This document shows positions 50,080 through 59,583 of a stretch of DNA of 64,000 nucleotides, one piece after another. How positions within the stretch are numbered: position 1 is the first letter of the stretch; each line of letters begins with the position of its first letter. The DNA is from Streptomyces sp. TLI_105. GTDB lineage: Bacteria; Actinomycetota; Actinomycetes; Streptomycetales; Streptomycetaceae. Where the stretch lies: NCBI RefSeq assembly GCF_900105415.1, contig NZ_FNSM01000001.1, positions 682,001 to 746,000 of the forward strand, written 5' to 3'. The translations under genes were made by a program, and so were the position numbers. The notes under the pieces are model-generated. The model saw only the letters and a program-made list of their open reading frames with translations, ran no database searches and was not told the DNA's origin.

Positions 50080-51071
50080 CGTGCCTTCCTCCGGGAGATC
50101 TGGTCGACGGTCACGGCCAGGATCACCAGCACGCCGGTGATCAGGGTCTGGTAGATGGAGGCGACGCCCATCAGCTGGAGGCCGTTGCGGAACACTCCGA
50201 CGATGAGGACGCCGATGAAGGTGCCGAGGACGGCCCCCCGGCCACCGAAGAGGCTGGTGCCGCCGAGGACGACGGCGGTGATGCTGTCCAGGTTGTCGGT
50301 CTGTCCGGCCTGCGGGTCGCCGACGCCGGTGCGGGAGACCATGAGCAGCGCGGCGATTCCGTAGACAAGACCGGCGAGGGTGTAGATCCCGATCGTCAGC
50401 CGGGAGGTGCGGATGCCGTTGAGCCGGGCGGCCTCGGGGCTGTTGCCCAGCGCGTACACGTGCCGGCCCCATGACGTGCCGCTGAGCGCGTAGGCGAAGA
50501 GCAGGAACAGGGCGATGGTGACGATCGAACCGTAGGTGATGTCGGTGTTGCCGAGCGGGAACGTCTCACCGAGGGCGGTCAGCGGCGCCGGGAGGTTGGT
50601 GATCGTCTGCTCGGCCGAGTAGACGTGGGTCAGGGCGAACGCCACGTTCAGCATGCCGAGGGTGACGATGAACGGCGGGAGCGGGATCAGTTGCACCAGC
50701 AGGCCGTTGACCAGGCCGAAGCCCGCGCAGACGACCAGGCCGAGAGTGATCGCGGCGAATGCCGACAGGCCGCCCTCGGCAGCCGTCTTCGCGATGACGA
50801 TGCTGCCGAACGCCATGACGGCGCCACAGGAGAGGTCGATGCCGGCGGTGAGGATGATCAGGGTCTGGCCGATGGCCAGCGTGCCCACGACCATGACCTG
50901 CTGGACGATCAGCGAGAAGTTGCCGCCGGAGAGGAACTGCTCGGTCGTCAGGGAGAAGAAGACGCAGGCCAGCAGCAGGGCGACGAGTGGGCCCGTGGTC
51001 GGTGTGGCGAGCAGCCGGCGGACCGTGGTCGGTCCTTTCAGCTGGTCGTAGGGCAGGGTTGTGGCAGTCAT
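50076..51071 (-). CDS. Sugar ABC transporter permease (FrcC/RbsC-like)
   Basis: A 331-residue CUT2 permease with eight to ten hydrophobic segments. Characteristic stretches are QTLIILTAGIDLSCGAVMAFG, PPFIVTLGMLNVAFAL, GNSPEAARLNGI and AVVLGGTSLFGGRGAVLGT. The ATG at 51071 has only a weak ribosome binding site. Its 3' end overlaps the ATPase start. A 146-bp gap rich in short repeats lies between it and the binding-protein gene. Confidence 0.9.
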
Positions 51072-51146
51072 GGTGGTCCTTGCCGGTGGTCGGTGGTCGG
51101 CGGAGCGGGGTGCGTCAGGGGTGACGTGCCGGAGGGCGGTTCGCGA

Positions 51147-51201
51147 GAGGAGGCGTTCGCCGGAGGAGACGTTCGCCGTTCGCCGGAGGAGGCGTTCACC
51201 G
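51147..51201. repeat. Three 16-bp repeats between binding-protein and permease genes
   Basis: GAGGAGGCGTTCGCCG (51147-51162), GAGGAGACGTTCGCCG (51163-51178) and GAGGAGGCGTTCACCG (51186-51201) occur in the gap inside the transporter operon. Each contains a small GGCG-TT-CGCC-like hairpin. They may stabilise the upstream message or reduce read-through, so that binding protein exceeds permease. Confidence 0.75.
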
Positions 51202-51217
51202 GAGAGTGCCGTGGGGC

Positions 51218-52231
51218 TCAGCCCCAGCACTTCTCCAGGCCGTACGCGGTGTCCTTGGCGTCGACACCCGGCTCGGCCGCGTCGGTGATGAGCGTGACGC
51301 CGGTGTCGGTGTAGCCGGAGGCCTTCTTGCCGCCCTTGGCGAAGTCGGCGACCGCCTTGACGCCCTGGGACGCCATCTCGAGCGGGTACTGCTGCGAGGT
51401 CGCGGCGATCTTGCCCTCCTTGACGGCCTTCGTGCCGGTGCAGCCGCCGTCGACGGAGACGACCAGCACCTTCTTCTCCAGGCCCTTCGCCTTCAGCGCG
51501 GTGTAGGCGCCCAGCGCGGCAGGCTCGTTGATCGTGTAGACGACGTTGACGTCCGGGGACTTCTGGAGGCAGTTCTCCATCGCGGTCTGGCCCTTGGCCT
51601 GGTCGCCGCCGGTGTCCTGCATGCACACGATCGACGGGTCGCCCTCCGCGATGCCGAAGCCCTTGAGGAAGCCCTGGTGGCGCTGCACACCCACCGCGAC
51701 GCCGGGCGCGAGGTCCAGAGTGGCGACCTTCGCCTCCTTGCCGGCCATGGCGGCCTTGGCGTACCGGCCGATGAGCTCGCCCGCCTTGACGTTGTCGGTG
51801 GCGAAGAGGGCGTCCGTGGCGTCCTGCGGCTCGGTCGGGCTGTCGAGCGCGATGACCAGGACGCCCTTGGCACGCGCCTTTTCGAGGGCGGGGACGATCG
51901 CCTTGGAGTCGTTGGGCGTGATGAGGATGCCCTTCACACCGGAGTTGATCATGTTCTCGATCGCGGCGACCTGCCCCGCGTTGTCGCCGTCGAACTTCCC
52001 GGCCGCGCTGACTAGTTCGACGCCGTTGCGCTTCGCGGCCTGCTCGGCGCCCTCCTTCATCTTCACGAAGAACGGGTTCGTGTCGGTCTTGGTGATCAGC
52101 CCGACCTTGGTTCCGCCGCCGCCGGATCCTCCCTGCGCGCCGGAGCCGCAGGCCGTCAGAGTCAGCGCCGAGACGGCGGCGAGAGCGGTGAATCCGACGG
52201 AGGCACGGAGGGTGCGGTTTCTGCGAAGCAT
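51218..52231 (-). CDS. Sugar-binding lipoprotein (FrcB/RbsB-like)
   Basis: A 337-residue periplasmic-binding protein of the CUT2 type. The signal ends in lipobox LTAC with Cys28. The mature part starts [26 protein letters not shown], has [21 protein letters not shown], and contains Cys pairs (VCMQD-ENCLQK, GGCTG and a C-terminal Cys). Closest in type to fructose or ribose binders; fructose fits the neighbouring levanase and kinase. The ATG at 52231 follows AGGAGATCAG. Two operator-like palindromes lie 94-123 bp upstream, in the region shared with the divergent kinase gene. Confidence 0.9.
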   Translation of the reverse strand: MLRRNRTLRASVGFTALAAVSALTLTACGSGAQGGSGGGGTKVGLITKTDTNPFFVKMKEGAEQAAKRNGVELVSAAGKFDGDNAGQVAAIENMINSGVKGILITPNDSKAIVPALEKARAKGVLVIALDSPTEPQDATDALFATDNVKAGELIGRYAKAAMAGKEAKVATLDLAPGVAVGVQRHQGFLKGFGIAEGDPSIVCMQDTGGDQAKGQTAMENCLQKSPDVNVVYTINEPAALGAYTALKAKGLEKKVLVVSVDGGCTGTKAVKEGKIAATSQQYPLEMASQGVKAVADFAKGGKKASGYTDTGVTLITDAAEPGVDAKDTAYGLEKCWG

Positions 52232-52324
52232 GACTGATCTCCTGCTGGACGAGGGCGGAACGGCCGCGCGGATCGAAGGGCCGCGGCGCAAGGGGACTGC
52301 TGGTGTCGAGCGCACTGGAGGCGG

Positions 52325-52338
52325 TGTCATCGTTGACT
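52325..52338. promoter_or_regulatory. LacI-type operator candidate 1
   Basis: TGTCATCGTTGACT in the divergent region between the binding-protein and PfkB genes. It matches the near-palindrome seen three more times at this locus (52341, 53578 and 53594). Confidence 0.65.
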
Positions 52339-52340
52339 GA

Positions 52341-52354
52341 TGTCATCGTTGACA
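52341..52354. promoter_or_regulatory. LacI-type operator candidate 2
   Basis: TGTCATCGTTGACA, 16 bp after candidate 1 (start to start). The two together could hold two repressor dimers and shut both divergent promoters. Confidence 0.65.
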
Positions 52355-52529
52355 CCGCTTGCGGAGGATGATGAACTCCGTCACCCGGAAACGTCAATGC
52401 CTTGGCGCCGTCACAAATCGGCAACGCCGCCCACACCGCCTCACATCGAGAGCAGCGCTCTCCGTGAGTTTCCTCAAGACCCCCTGCACACGCAGCCTTC
52501 TCGCGCTGCCCACCTGGAGAGATCAAGCC

Positions 52530-53501
52530 ATGCGCCTGCCTCTGGTCACCGTCCTCGGAGAATGCGTCGCGGACGCCTTCACCGTCCCCGCGCCCACGCC
52601 GGGCGAGCTCGCCCTGCGGGTCCTGCCGGGCGGCGGTCCGGCGAACACCGCCGTGGCGCTCGCCCGGTTGGGCACGCCCGCCCGCTTCCTGGCGCGGCTG
52701 TCCGACGACGTCTTCGGCCGCCTGTTCCGCGACCACCTGGAGGCCTCGGGGGTCGACCTCACGGCCGCCGTACGGGCAACCGAGCCCAGCACGCTGGCCG
52801 TCGCCGAGCTCGACGCCCAGGGCCGGGCGGCGTACTCCTTCCACGCCCAGGGCACCGCGGACTGGCAGTGGACGGCGGACGAACTCGCCACGGCGGACCT
52901 CGCCTCCACGGCCTGCCTCCACTCGGGCTCCCTGGCCCTGGTGCGCGAGCCCGGCGGCACGGTCGTGGAGGACTTCCTCGCCCGCGCCTCCGCCACGGCC
53001 ACGATCTCCGTCGACCCCAACGTCCGGCCGCTGCTCGTGGGACTGGACGTCTACCGCGAACGTCTGCCGCGCTGGTGCGCGCTCGCGGACATCCTCCGGC
53101 TGAGCGAGGACGACCTGGAACTGCTGCTGCCCGAGTACACGATCGAGCGGGCCTGCGACGCCTGGCACGCGGCGGGCGTCCCGCTCGTCGTGATCACCCG
53201 CGGGGAGCGCGGCGCGGTCGCCTCGCTGGACGGCGAGCGGATCGTCGTACCGGCGCCCCCGACCGACGTGGTCGACACCGTCGGAGCCGGCGACTCCTTC
53301 ACCGCGGGGCTCCTGCACCATCTCGGCGCCAAGGGGCTCCTCGGTGGGCGCCTGACGGATCTGCGGGTCGACGACGTCTTCGACGCCTGCGCTTTCGCCG
53401 CCCAGGTCGCGGCGCTGACCTGCGGCGTCGTCGGACCGAACCCGCCGTGGGCCGGCCAGTTGCGGCTGCCGGCACCGGCGGCCGGACGCATCACCGGCTG
53501 A
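52530..53501 (+). CDS. PfkB-family carbohydrate kinase (fructokinase-like)
   Basis: A 323-residue ribokinase-fold sugar kinase. PGGGPANTAVALARLG is the N-terminal signature, TRGERGA lies in the middle, and DTVGAGDSFTAGLLHHL is the second PfkB signature with the catalytic Asp and anion hole. The ATG at 52530 follows GGAGAG by 8 nt; upstream in-frame starts would add a basic, non-family leader. It is divergent from the transporter and precedes the levanase, so it should phosphorylate imported fructose. Confidence 0.88.
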   Translation: MRLPLVTVLGECVADAFTVPAPTPGELALRVLPGGGPANTAVALARLGTPARFLARLSDDVFGRLFRDHLEASGVDLTAAVRATEPSTLAVAELDAQGRAAYSFHAQGTADWQWTADELATADLASTACLHSGSLALVREPGGTVVEDFLARASATATISVDPNVRPLLVGLDVYRERLPRWCALADILRLSEDDLELLLPEYTIERACDAWHAAGVPLVVITRGERGAVASLDGERIVVPAPPTDVVDTVGAGDSFTAGLLHHLGAKGLLGGRLTDLRVDDVFDACAFAAQVAALTCGVVGPNPPWAGQLRLPAPAAGRITG

Positions 53502-53577
53502 AGGGGCGGCGCGAACGAACTCGGCCCGGGGCATTGACGTGCCGCCCGGGGCCCGCACATCATCACTGCCCAGCGGA

Positions 53578-53591
53578 TGTCATCGCTGTCA
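53578..53591. promoter_or_regulatory. LacI-type operator candidate 3
   Basis: TGTCATCGCTGTCA, 122 bp before the levanase start. Less symmetrical than the other copies, but phased 16 bp from candidate 4, the same spacing as the first pair. Confidence 0.55.
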
Positions 53592-53593
53592 CA

Positions 53594-53607
53594 TGTCATC
53601 GATGACA
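53594..53607. promoter_or_regulatory. LacI-type operator candidate 4 (perfect palindrome)
   Basis: TGTCATCGATGACA is fully symmetrical and stands 106 bp before the levanase ATG. It is the best version of the motif and probably the consensus for the locus repressor. Confidence 0.7.
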
Positions 53608-53713
53608 TGCCGTTTCCGGGTCGCCCCCACCGCCCGGCACTGCGAACCCCCCGGCGTCGTCCCACCCCAGCGGACGCGGACACGGCGCCGCCGCCCCCAG
53701 TGCAGGAGAAACC

Positions 53714-56272
53714 ATGAGCCGAGCCCCCGCCCGCCGTCGTGTCCCGCTGCGCCTCGTCGCCGCCGCGGCCGCGACCTGCGCGCTCACCGTCACCTCCGTC
53801 GCCCCGCGGGCGGCGGCGGAGGCCAGCCGGCCGTACACGGAGACGTACCGCCCCCAGTTCCACTTCAGCCCCGCGAAGAACTGGATGAACGACCCCAACG
53901 GACTGGTCTGGTACCAGGGCGAGTACCACCTCTTCTACCAGTACAACCCGAGCGGCGACACCTGGGGGAACATGTCCTGGGGACACGCCGTCAGCAAGGA
54001 TCTGGTGCACTGGCAGGAACTCCCCCTCGCCCTCCCGCACGACGACGAGGAGATGGTCTTCTCCGGGAGCGCCGTCGTCGACCGCGGCAACACCACGGGG
54101 TTCGGGACCGAGGAGAACCCCGCGATGGTGGCCGTCTACACCAGTCACCGCAAGGACGACGGCAAGCAGGCCCAGTCCCTGGCGTACAGCACCGACCGCG
54201 GCCGCACCTGGACCAAGTACGCCGGGAACCCCGTGCTCGACATCGGGTCGAAGGACTTCCGCGACCCCAAGGTCCAGTGGTACGCACCCACCAAGAGCTG
54301 GCTGATGACGGTGTCGCTGTCCGCCGAGCACAAGGTCCGGTTCTACTCCTCCAAGGACCTCAAGAGCTGGACGCACCTGAGCGACTTCGGCCCGCGGAAC
54401 GCGGTGGGTGGCGTCTGGGAGTGCCCCGACCTGTTCCCGCTGCCCGTCGACGGCGACCCCAAGCGCATCAAGTGGGTGCTCGTCGTCAACATCAACCCCG
54501 GTGGCATCGCCGGTGGTTCGGCCGCCCAGTACTTCGTGGGCGACTTCGACGGCAAGCGGTTCACGGCCGACGACGACGGCTCCTACACCCCTCCGCCCGG
54601 AGTGGTGACGCAGGACTTCGAGGGGGCCGGCTACGGCACCTGGCAGACGACCGGCACCGCGTTCGGCGACGGACCGGTCCCCGCCCCCGCGCCCGGGACC
54701 TCGGGCACGAGCGGGGTCGAGGGTCGGGGGTTCGTCGACAGTTTCCACAGCGGCGACACCGAGACCGGCACCCTCACCTCACCGCCCTTCACCGTCGACA
54801 GCGACTACCTCAACTTCAAGGTGGCCGGCGGCCGCCACCCGCACGTCCCCGGCTCGGCGATCGGCGACTCCCCCGCGCCCGCGGGACAGGTGCTCGCCGA
54901 CTTCGAGCAGGACGGCTACGGCTCCTGGACCACCACGGGCACCGCCTTCGGCACCGGCCCCGCACACGGCACGCTCCCCGGGCAGAACCCGGTGACCGGC
55001 CACGACGGCGGCGGCCTGGTGAACAGCTTCCTCGACGGCGACGCGACCACGGGCACCCTCACCTCGCCCGAGTTCACCCTCACCGCCAAGCACATCAACC
55101 TCCTTGTCGGCGGGGGCCACCACCCCTCGGGCACCGCCACGCCCACCGCCGTCCGGCTCGTCGTCGACGGCAAGACCGTGCGCAGCGCCACCGGCGCCGA
55201 CTCGGAAGAGCTCAACTGGGCCTCCTGGGACGTCGGCGACCTCGCCGGCCGGACCGCGCACATCGAGGTCGTCGACCAGAACACCGGCGGCTGGGGTCAC
55301 ATCCTGCTCGACCAGGTCATGCTGTCCGACACCCCGGCGCGCCCCCGCTCGACCGAGACGGCGGTCAATCTCCTCGTCGACGGCCGGGTCGTCCAGAGCG
55401 AGACCGGCGGGAACGGCGGCAGCCTGGACTGGGCGTCCTTCGACCTGCGCGCCCACCGGGGAAAGCAGGCCGTCGTCCAGATCGTCGACATGAACCGGGG
55501 CGGCTGGGGCCACATCCTGGCCGACCACTTCGTCGCCGCCGACCAACCGGCGATCCCGAGCGTCCGGCGGGCCTCCTGGGTCGACCACGGCAAGGACTAC
55601 TACGCGGCCGTCTCCTGGGAGGGCGCCCCGGACGGCAAGCGCCGCATGATCGGCTGGATGAACAACTGGCAGTACGGCAACGACATTCCGACCTCCCCCT
55701 GGCGCAGCGCGCAGAGCGTTCCGCGCGAGATGGCGCTGCGCACCGTGAACGGCCGGCTCCGGCTCACGCAGCAGCCGGTGTCCACGGTGGAGTCGCTGTA
55801 CGCCGGAACCGCGGTCGGCGTGCGCGACGTGAGGATCGCGGAAGGCTCCGCGCCCCTGGCAGGGGGCCGTGCCGACGGCAAGGCCCTCGACATCCGGGCC
55901 ACGTTCTCCCCCGGTGACGCCGAGCGGTTCGGGTTCACGGTCCGCACGGGCGAGGGGCAGGAGACGGTCATCGGCTACGACACCGGGACCCAGGAGCTGT
56001 ACGTCGACCGGACGCGGTCGGGTGCGGTGGACTTCTCGGACGACTTCCCCGGCGTCCAGCGCGCACCGCTGACGCCCCGGAACGGCAAGGTCGAGCTCCG
56101 CGTCCTGGTCGACTGGTCCTCCGTCGAGGTGTTCGGCGGCGACGGCGAGGCCGTGATCACGGACCAGATCTTCCCGAGCCCGGACAACGACGGGATCCGG
56201 CTCTTCGCCGAAGGCGGCTCCGCCCGCCTGGACAGCGCCAAGGTCCGGCAGGTGCGGTCGTACCGCGACTGA
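53714..56272 (+). CDS. Secreted GH32 levanase/fructosidase with inserted beta modules
   Basis: An 852-residue exported glycoside hydrolase of family 32. A signal peptide (about 1-36, basic start, ending AAAEA) precedes WMNDPNG (nucleophile Asp60), RDPK (183-186) and ECPDLF (acid/base Glu236). The five-bladed propeller is interrupted at about 298-618 by two related modules, each starting DFE-xGYG-WxTTGTAFG; related GGWGHIL-DH/DQ motifs recur near the end of the insert. The final blade (MIGWMNNWQYGNDIPTSPWR) and the C-terminal beta-sandwich (SVEVFGGDG) follow. It would cleave levan or inulin outside the cell to feed the adjacent transporter. The ATG at 53714 follows AGGAG by 6 nt. Confidence 0.92.
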   Translation: MSRAPARRRVPLRLVAAAAATCALTVTSVAPRAAAEASRPYTETYRPQFHFSPAKNWMNDPNGLVWYQGEYHLFYQYNPSGDTWGNMSWGHAVSKDLVHWQELPLALPHDDEEMVFSGSAVVDRGNTTGFGTEENPAMVAVYTSHRKDDGKQAQSLAYSTDRGRTWTKYAGNPVLDIGSKDFRDPKVQWYAPTKSWLMTVSLSAEHKVRFYSSKDLKSWTHLSDFGPRNAVGGVWECPDLFPLPVDGDPKRIKWVLVVNINPGGIAGGSAAQYFVGDFDGKRFTADDDGSYTPPPGVVTQDFEGAGYGTWQTTGTAFGDGPVPAPAPGTSGTSGVEGRGFVDSFHSGDTETGTLTSPPFTVDSDYLNFKVAGGRHPHVPGSAIGDSPAPAGQVLADFEQDGYGSWTTTGTAFGTGPAHGTLPGQNPVTGHDGGGLVNSFLDGDATTGTLTSPEFTLTAKHINLLVGGGHHPSGTATPTAVRLVVDGKTVRSATGADSEELNWASWDVGDLAGRTAHIEVVDQNTGGWGHILLDQVMLSDTPARPRSTETAVNLLVDGRVVQSETGGNGGSLDWASFDLRAHRGKQAVVQIVDMNRGGWGHILADHFVAADQPAIPSVRRASWVDHGKDYYAAVSWEGAPDGKRRMIGWMNNWQYGNDIPTSPWRSAQSVPREMALRTVNGRLRLTQQPVSTVESLYAGTAVGVRDVRIAEGSAPLAGGRADGKALDIRATFSPGDAERFGFTVRTGEGQETVIGYDTGTQELYVDRTRSGAVDFSDDFPGVQRAPLTPRNGKVELRVLVDWSSVEVFGGDGEAVITDQIFPSPDNDGIRLFAEGGSARLDSAKVRQVRSYRD

Positions 56273-56315
56273 CCGCGCGCGCATCGCGACCGACCGCCCG
56301 TGCGGGTCCGTCGAG

Positions 56316-56354
56316 GGCGCGGAGGCCCACCGCTTCCGGTAACGCCTCCGCGCC
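56316..56354. terminator. Hairpin terminator after the levanase gene
   Basis: GGCGCGGAGGC (56316-56326) and GCCTCCGCGCC (56344-56354) form a perfect 11-bp stem with a 17-nt loop, 44 bp after the levanase stop. Confidence 0.7.
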
Positions 56355-56590
56355 GTGCCGGGTCAGGACGACGGCCCCGGCCGGCCCCGGCGCGAACGCA
56401 TCCTTCCCTTCCGGCCCACGGCGGCAGCGACCCCGACGCCGCAGCGCGGAAGACCTCTTGCGTCGATCGGCGCGGCCTCAGGGTGCCTGCCGGGCGGAAG
56501 CCCAGGTCAGGCTCCCTTTCGCACCTCCGGAAGAAGCCCAGCCCCTTCGGCGGGTACCGCACCGGCCGCATGCAAGGCGAGCAAGATCGA

Positions 56591-56620
56591 TTGACATCCT
56601 CGGCCGGCGGGGACTATCTT
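56591..56620 (+). promoter_or_regulatory. Housekeeping-type promoter of the DinB-fold gene
   Basis: TTGACA (56591-56596) and TATCTT (56615-56620) are separated by 18 bp, close to the principal sigma factor consensus. Transcription would start about 95 bp before the ATG at 56723. Confidence 0.55.
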
Positions 56621-56633
56621 CACAATTACTTGA

Positions 56634-56648
56634 GGATATAAATTATCC
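56634..56648. promoter_or_regulatory. AT-rich palindrome downstream of the promoter
   Basis: GGATA-TAAAT-TATCC is a 5-bp inverted repeat with a 5-bp spacer, in a stretch far richer in AT than its surroundings. Its place near the expected transcription start fits a repressor site. Confidence 0.4.
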
Positions 56649-56722
56649 ATCCTCTTAAACTGTTCCGCCGCCCTCCTGGTCCCGGGATGCCCGGACAGGG
56701 CCGCCGAAGAAGGACATCAGGT

Positions 56723-57484
56723 ATGAACCCCGCCCAGCACGGCGCGGCCGTCGCGGCCGAGACCGCCAGATTCGTCGCCACGGTCAGTACGACCGACCCC
56801 TCCACCCCGGTGCCGTCCTGCCCGGGCTGGACCCTGGCCGACCTCACGCGGCACACCGGCCACGTGCACCGCTGGTTCACCGAGCTGCTGCGCCGGCGCA
56901 TCCAGCAGCCGCCGACGAGCCGTGATGTGGACCTGCGCCTGCCCGAGCAGCCCGCCGGCTATCCGGACTGGTTGGCCGAGAGCGGCGCGGAGGCCGCCGA
57001 GGTGTTCGCCGCCACCGACCTGGACGCACCCATGTGGGCGTGGGGACTGGACCAGCACGCCCGGTTCTGGGTCCGTCGCATGCTCTTCGAGACCCTCGTC
57101 CACCGGGCCGACGCCGAACTCGCGCTCGGGCTCGCACCGCACATCGACCGCGATCTGGCGGTGGACGGCATCGACGAGTTCCTCACCAACCTGCCGTTCG
57201 CGTCCTTCTTCGCGCCGCTGACCGCCGAACTGCGCGGCCCCGGGCGGACCATCCGCTTCAGCTGTACGGATGGCGACGACGACTGGCTGATCGGACTGCG
57301 CCCCGACGGCTTCGGACTGGTGACCGACCACACCGATCCCCGCACCGCGGACGCCACGGTCCGGGGAACGGCAGCGGACCTGCTCCTGCTCCTCTACGGT
57401 CGTCTCGACCGCGAGAGCAACGCCTTCCAGCTGGCGGGCGACCCGGCCCTGCTCGCCCACTGGTTCGCCCACTCGGCCTTCTAG
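56723..57484 (+). CDS. Mycothiol-dependent maleylpyruvate isomerase-family protein
   Basis: A 253-residue DinB-fold protein of the actinobacterial maleylpyruvate isomerase/mycothiol-dependent enzyme family. Metal-binding residues are in the helical N-terminal domain (HTGHVHRW and ETLVHRADAE), with an SCP2-like C-terminal domain (FSCTDGDDDWLI, TVRGTAADLLLLLYGR). These enzymes bind a divalent metal and use mycothiol as cofactor; the true reaction differs between members. The ATG at 56723 follows AAGGA by 8 nt and is preferred over an upstream GTG or ATG. It has its own promoter and operator-like site. Confidence 0.87.
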   Translation: MNPAQHGAAVAAETARFVATVSTTDPSTPVPSCPGWTLADLTRHTGHVHRWFTELLRRRIQQPPTSRDVDLRLPEQPAGYPDWLAESGAEAAEVFAATDLDAPMWAWGLDQHARFWVRRMLFETLVHRADAELALGLAPHIDRDLAVDGIDEFLTNLPFASFFAPLTAELRGPGRTIRFSCTDGDDDWLIGLRPDGFGLVTDHTDPRTADATVRGTAADLLLLLYGRLDRESNAFQLAGDPALLAHWFAHSAF

Positions 57485-57676
57485 ACCGAGCGAGTCGAAC
57501 GACGTCCGACCGCCCCGCCGACGCTGCCGATGGCCACCGGGCGGCCCTTCGCCGCCCGCAGGTGGGGAAGGGCCGGGGGGAGGGAACCGAGGGTGCGAGC
57601 TCGGACGGGTAGAAACGGGCGTTGTCCGGGCTGATGTGCGTGCGTCGGCGGTGGCTGGACGCCACGCTGGGGCGCT

Positions 57677-58864
57677 ATGACCGAACCACGCGAAGCACCG
57701 TCGGCGACCAGCGATGGTGAACGCCACGCGGGATGGCTGGAGCTGTTCTTCGACCTGGTGTTCGTGGCAGTGGTCGCGCAGCTGTCGCACACACTGCACG
57801 GCGACCCGAACGCGCGGGACTTCGCCGTGTTCCTTGGGCTGTACTTCCCGCCCTGGTGGGCCTGGGTCAACCTGACCATGGCGGCCAATCTCTTCCCCGA
57901 CGACAGCGCACGCCGGCGGCTGCTGATGCTCACCGCCATGCTCAGCCTCGCGGTCATGGCCACCGCCGTACCCGAGGCCGACGGGGGCCGGGCGCCGGCG
58001 TACGCGCTGGGCTACGCCGGAACACGGCTGGTGCTGCTCGGACTGTGGTGGCCGACCACGCACCCCGGCGATCCCGGTGCCTACCGGGTACCGAGGTGGC
58101 GCCCGCTCACCTACTGCCTCGCGTCAGCCGCGGGATGGGCGGCGAGCACCGCGACGCCCGCCCCGACGCGCTACATCATGTGGGCGGTGCTGCTGGCCGT
58201 CGAGATCGTGCTGCTGCTCAGCGGTCGCGGCCTGGGCCTGCCGGGCCGGCTGCACGCCGGGCACCTCGTCGAGCGGGTCGGACTGGTCGTGATCATCGTC
58301 CTGGGAGAGTCGGTCCTCGCACTGATCACCTCCACCGACCAGCACTGGACCGCGGCCGCCGGCGTGACGGCACTGCTCGGGTTCCTGCTGCTGGCAGCCC
58401 TGTGGTGGTCCTACTTCGACTTCGCCACCGTCTCGGCGGAACAAGTGCTCGCCGCCACCGAACCCCGACGGGCGGCCTCCCTCGCCGTGGACGTCGCCGG
58501 ATTCCTGCACTTCTTCGTCACCGGCGCGGTGATCTGCATGGCCGCCGGACTCGCCACAGCCATCGAGGAGACCGCCGCCGGGCACGCACACCTCTCCCAC
58601 GGCGCGGTCCTGGCGCTCGCCGGCGGCCTCGCCCTCTACCACGCCGCGCACGCCGCCATCGCGCTGCGCTACGGTCGAGCCGTCGGCAGCGTCGCCCCAT
58701 GGGCGCTGCCGGGCATCGGCATCCCGATCGCCGTCATCGCCGCCGCCCCGTACCTCACGCCCCGGACGGTCGTCCTGCTCCTCGCCGCCGAGGCCGTCGC
58801 CCACCTGCTGTACGCCCGTGCCGTGACATCGCGGCGCACACGGCACACCGCTCACCCCGGGTGA
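57677..58864 (+). CDS. LtrA-family membrane protein
   Basis: A 395-residue integral membrane protein of the low-temperature-requirement A family. WLELFFDLVFVAVVAQLSHTL near the N-terminus and ERVGLVVIIVLGESVLAL in the middle are its two signatures. About ten to twelve hydrophobic segments cover the rest. The function of the family is not settled; the name comes from Listeria growth at low temperature. The ATG at 57677 has no strong ribosome binding site. It follows the DinB-fold gene after 192 bp and need not be cotranscribed. Confidence 0.88.
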   Translation: MTEPREAPSATSDGERHAGWLELFFDLVFVAVVAQLSHTLHGDPNARDFAVFLGLYFPPWWAWVNLTMAANLFPDDSARRRLLMLTAMLSLAVMATAVPEADGGRAPAYALGYAGTRLVLLGLWWPTTHPGDPGAYRVPRWRPLTYCLASAAGWAASTATPAPTRYIMWAVLLAVEIVLLLSGRGLGLPGRLHAGHLVERVGLVVIIVLGESVLALITSTDQHWTAAAGVTALLGFLLLAALWWSYFDFATVSAEQVLAATEPRRAASLAVDVAGFLHFFVTGAVICMAAGLATAIEETAAGHAHLSHGAVLALAGGLALYHAAHAAIALRYGRAVGSVAPWALPGIGIPIAVIAAAPYLTPRTVVLLLAAEAVAHLLYARAVTSRRTRHTAHPG

Positions 58865-59057
58865 AGGCCGACCGAGGCCGACGGGTCCGCCACGTTCCCG
58901 TACACATGGGCAGGACAATCGCACGACGCGTCGGACGATGTGAGCGATGCGGGCGCGAGCGCCTACACCTGCGGCAACAGGGTCTCCTGGGCGGATCGGC
59001 AGGCTTCGACCGACGCCGGGACGCCTCCAGCGCGCCGCCGAAGGCGTGGCCGGCGCG

Positions 59058-59417
59058 GTGACCTCCGACGCGAGTGTCGTCAGCGTCCCCAGCGCGATCG
59101 GCGACCGTCAGATCGTCCCCGAGGCCGTCGCCTCCACCATCGCCTCCGGCGTCCCGGACGGCTTCGCCCGCCGCGTCCGCTTCCCCGCCGCACCCCCCGA
59201 CGCGCCGGCCACCCTCTCGTACCACGACCTCTGGTGGATCCCCGACGATCCGTACGGATCGTTCATGGCCAGCGGGATCCACGGCCAGCGCCTCTTCGTC
59301 TCCCCCGCGCTCGACCTGGTGGTCGTCCACTACGCCTCCCAGATCATCTCTCCCGCGGTCCCCCAGGTCCCCCTCGTCCAGGCGTTCCTCAAGATCGGCG
59401 CCCATCTCCACCACTGA
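59058..59417 (+). pseudogene. Beta-lactamase-family serine hydrolase fragment
   Basis: The C-terminal 119 residues of a class C beta-lactamase-related hydrolase: GDRQIVPEAVASTI, LSYHDLWWIPDD, and ASGIHGQRLFVSPALDLVVVHYAS match the region that carries the third active-site element. The SxxK nucleophile and Tyr domains are missing. The frame upstream to 58947 is open but unrelated, and no ribosome binding site precedes GTG 59058. It is a remnant after deletion. Confidence 0.78.
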
Positions 59418-59445
59418 GGCCGCGGTCGCGGAAGAATGCGGAACG

Positions 59446-59474
59446 GCCCCGTCAGCCGGACCGGCCGACGGGGC
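59446..59474. terminator. Hairpin after the beta-lactamase fragment / GH62 3' end
   Basis: GCCCCGTC (59446-59453) pairs with GACGGGGC (59467-59474), with additional GCCGG-CCGGC pairing inside. It lies 110 bp past the GH62 stop on the minus strand and can serve the xylan operon. Confidence 0.6.
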
Positions 59475-59583
59475 GTCGGCTGCTCGTCGCGGCCGCGGGG
59501 CTCGTAGGGTTCGGCGTCGTGGCCGTGGAGGGCCCGGCCGTCCGCCGAGCCCTCCACGCCGTCTCCGCACCGGTGTGACGTCG

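Larger units (their letters stand above)
56273..56722. other. 450-bp intergenic region with terminator and promoter
   Basis: No gene is seen. The first part holds the levanase terminator. The last 130 bp include an AT-rich patch with a promoter and palindrome for the next gene. The stretch between has only short open frames. Confidence 0.6.

Noticed and set aside
51147..51201. Riboswitch in the transporter operon gap
   Set aside because: Only short repeated hairpins are seen; no known aptamer core could be recognised.
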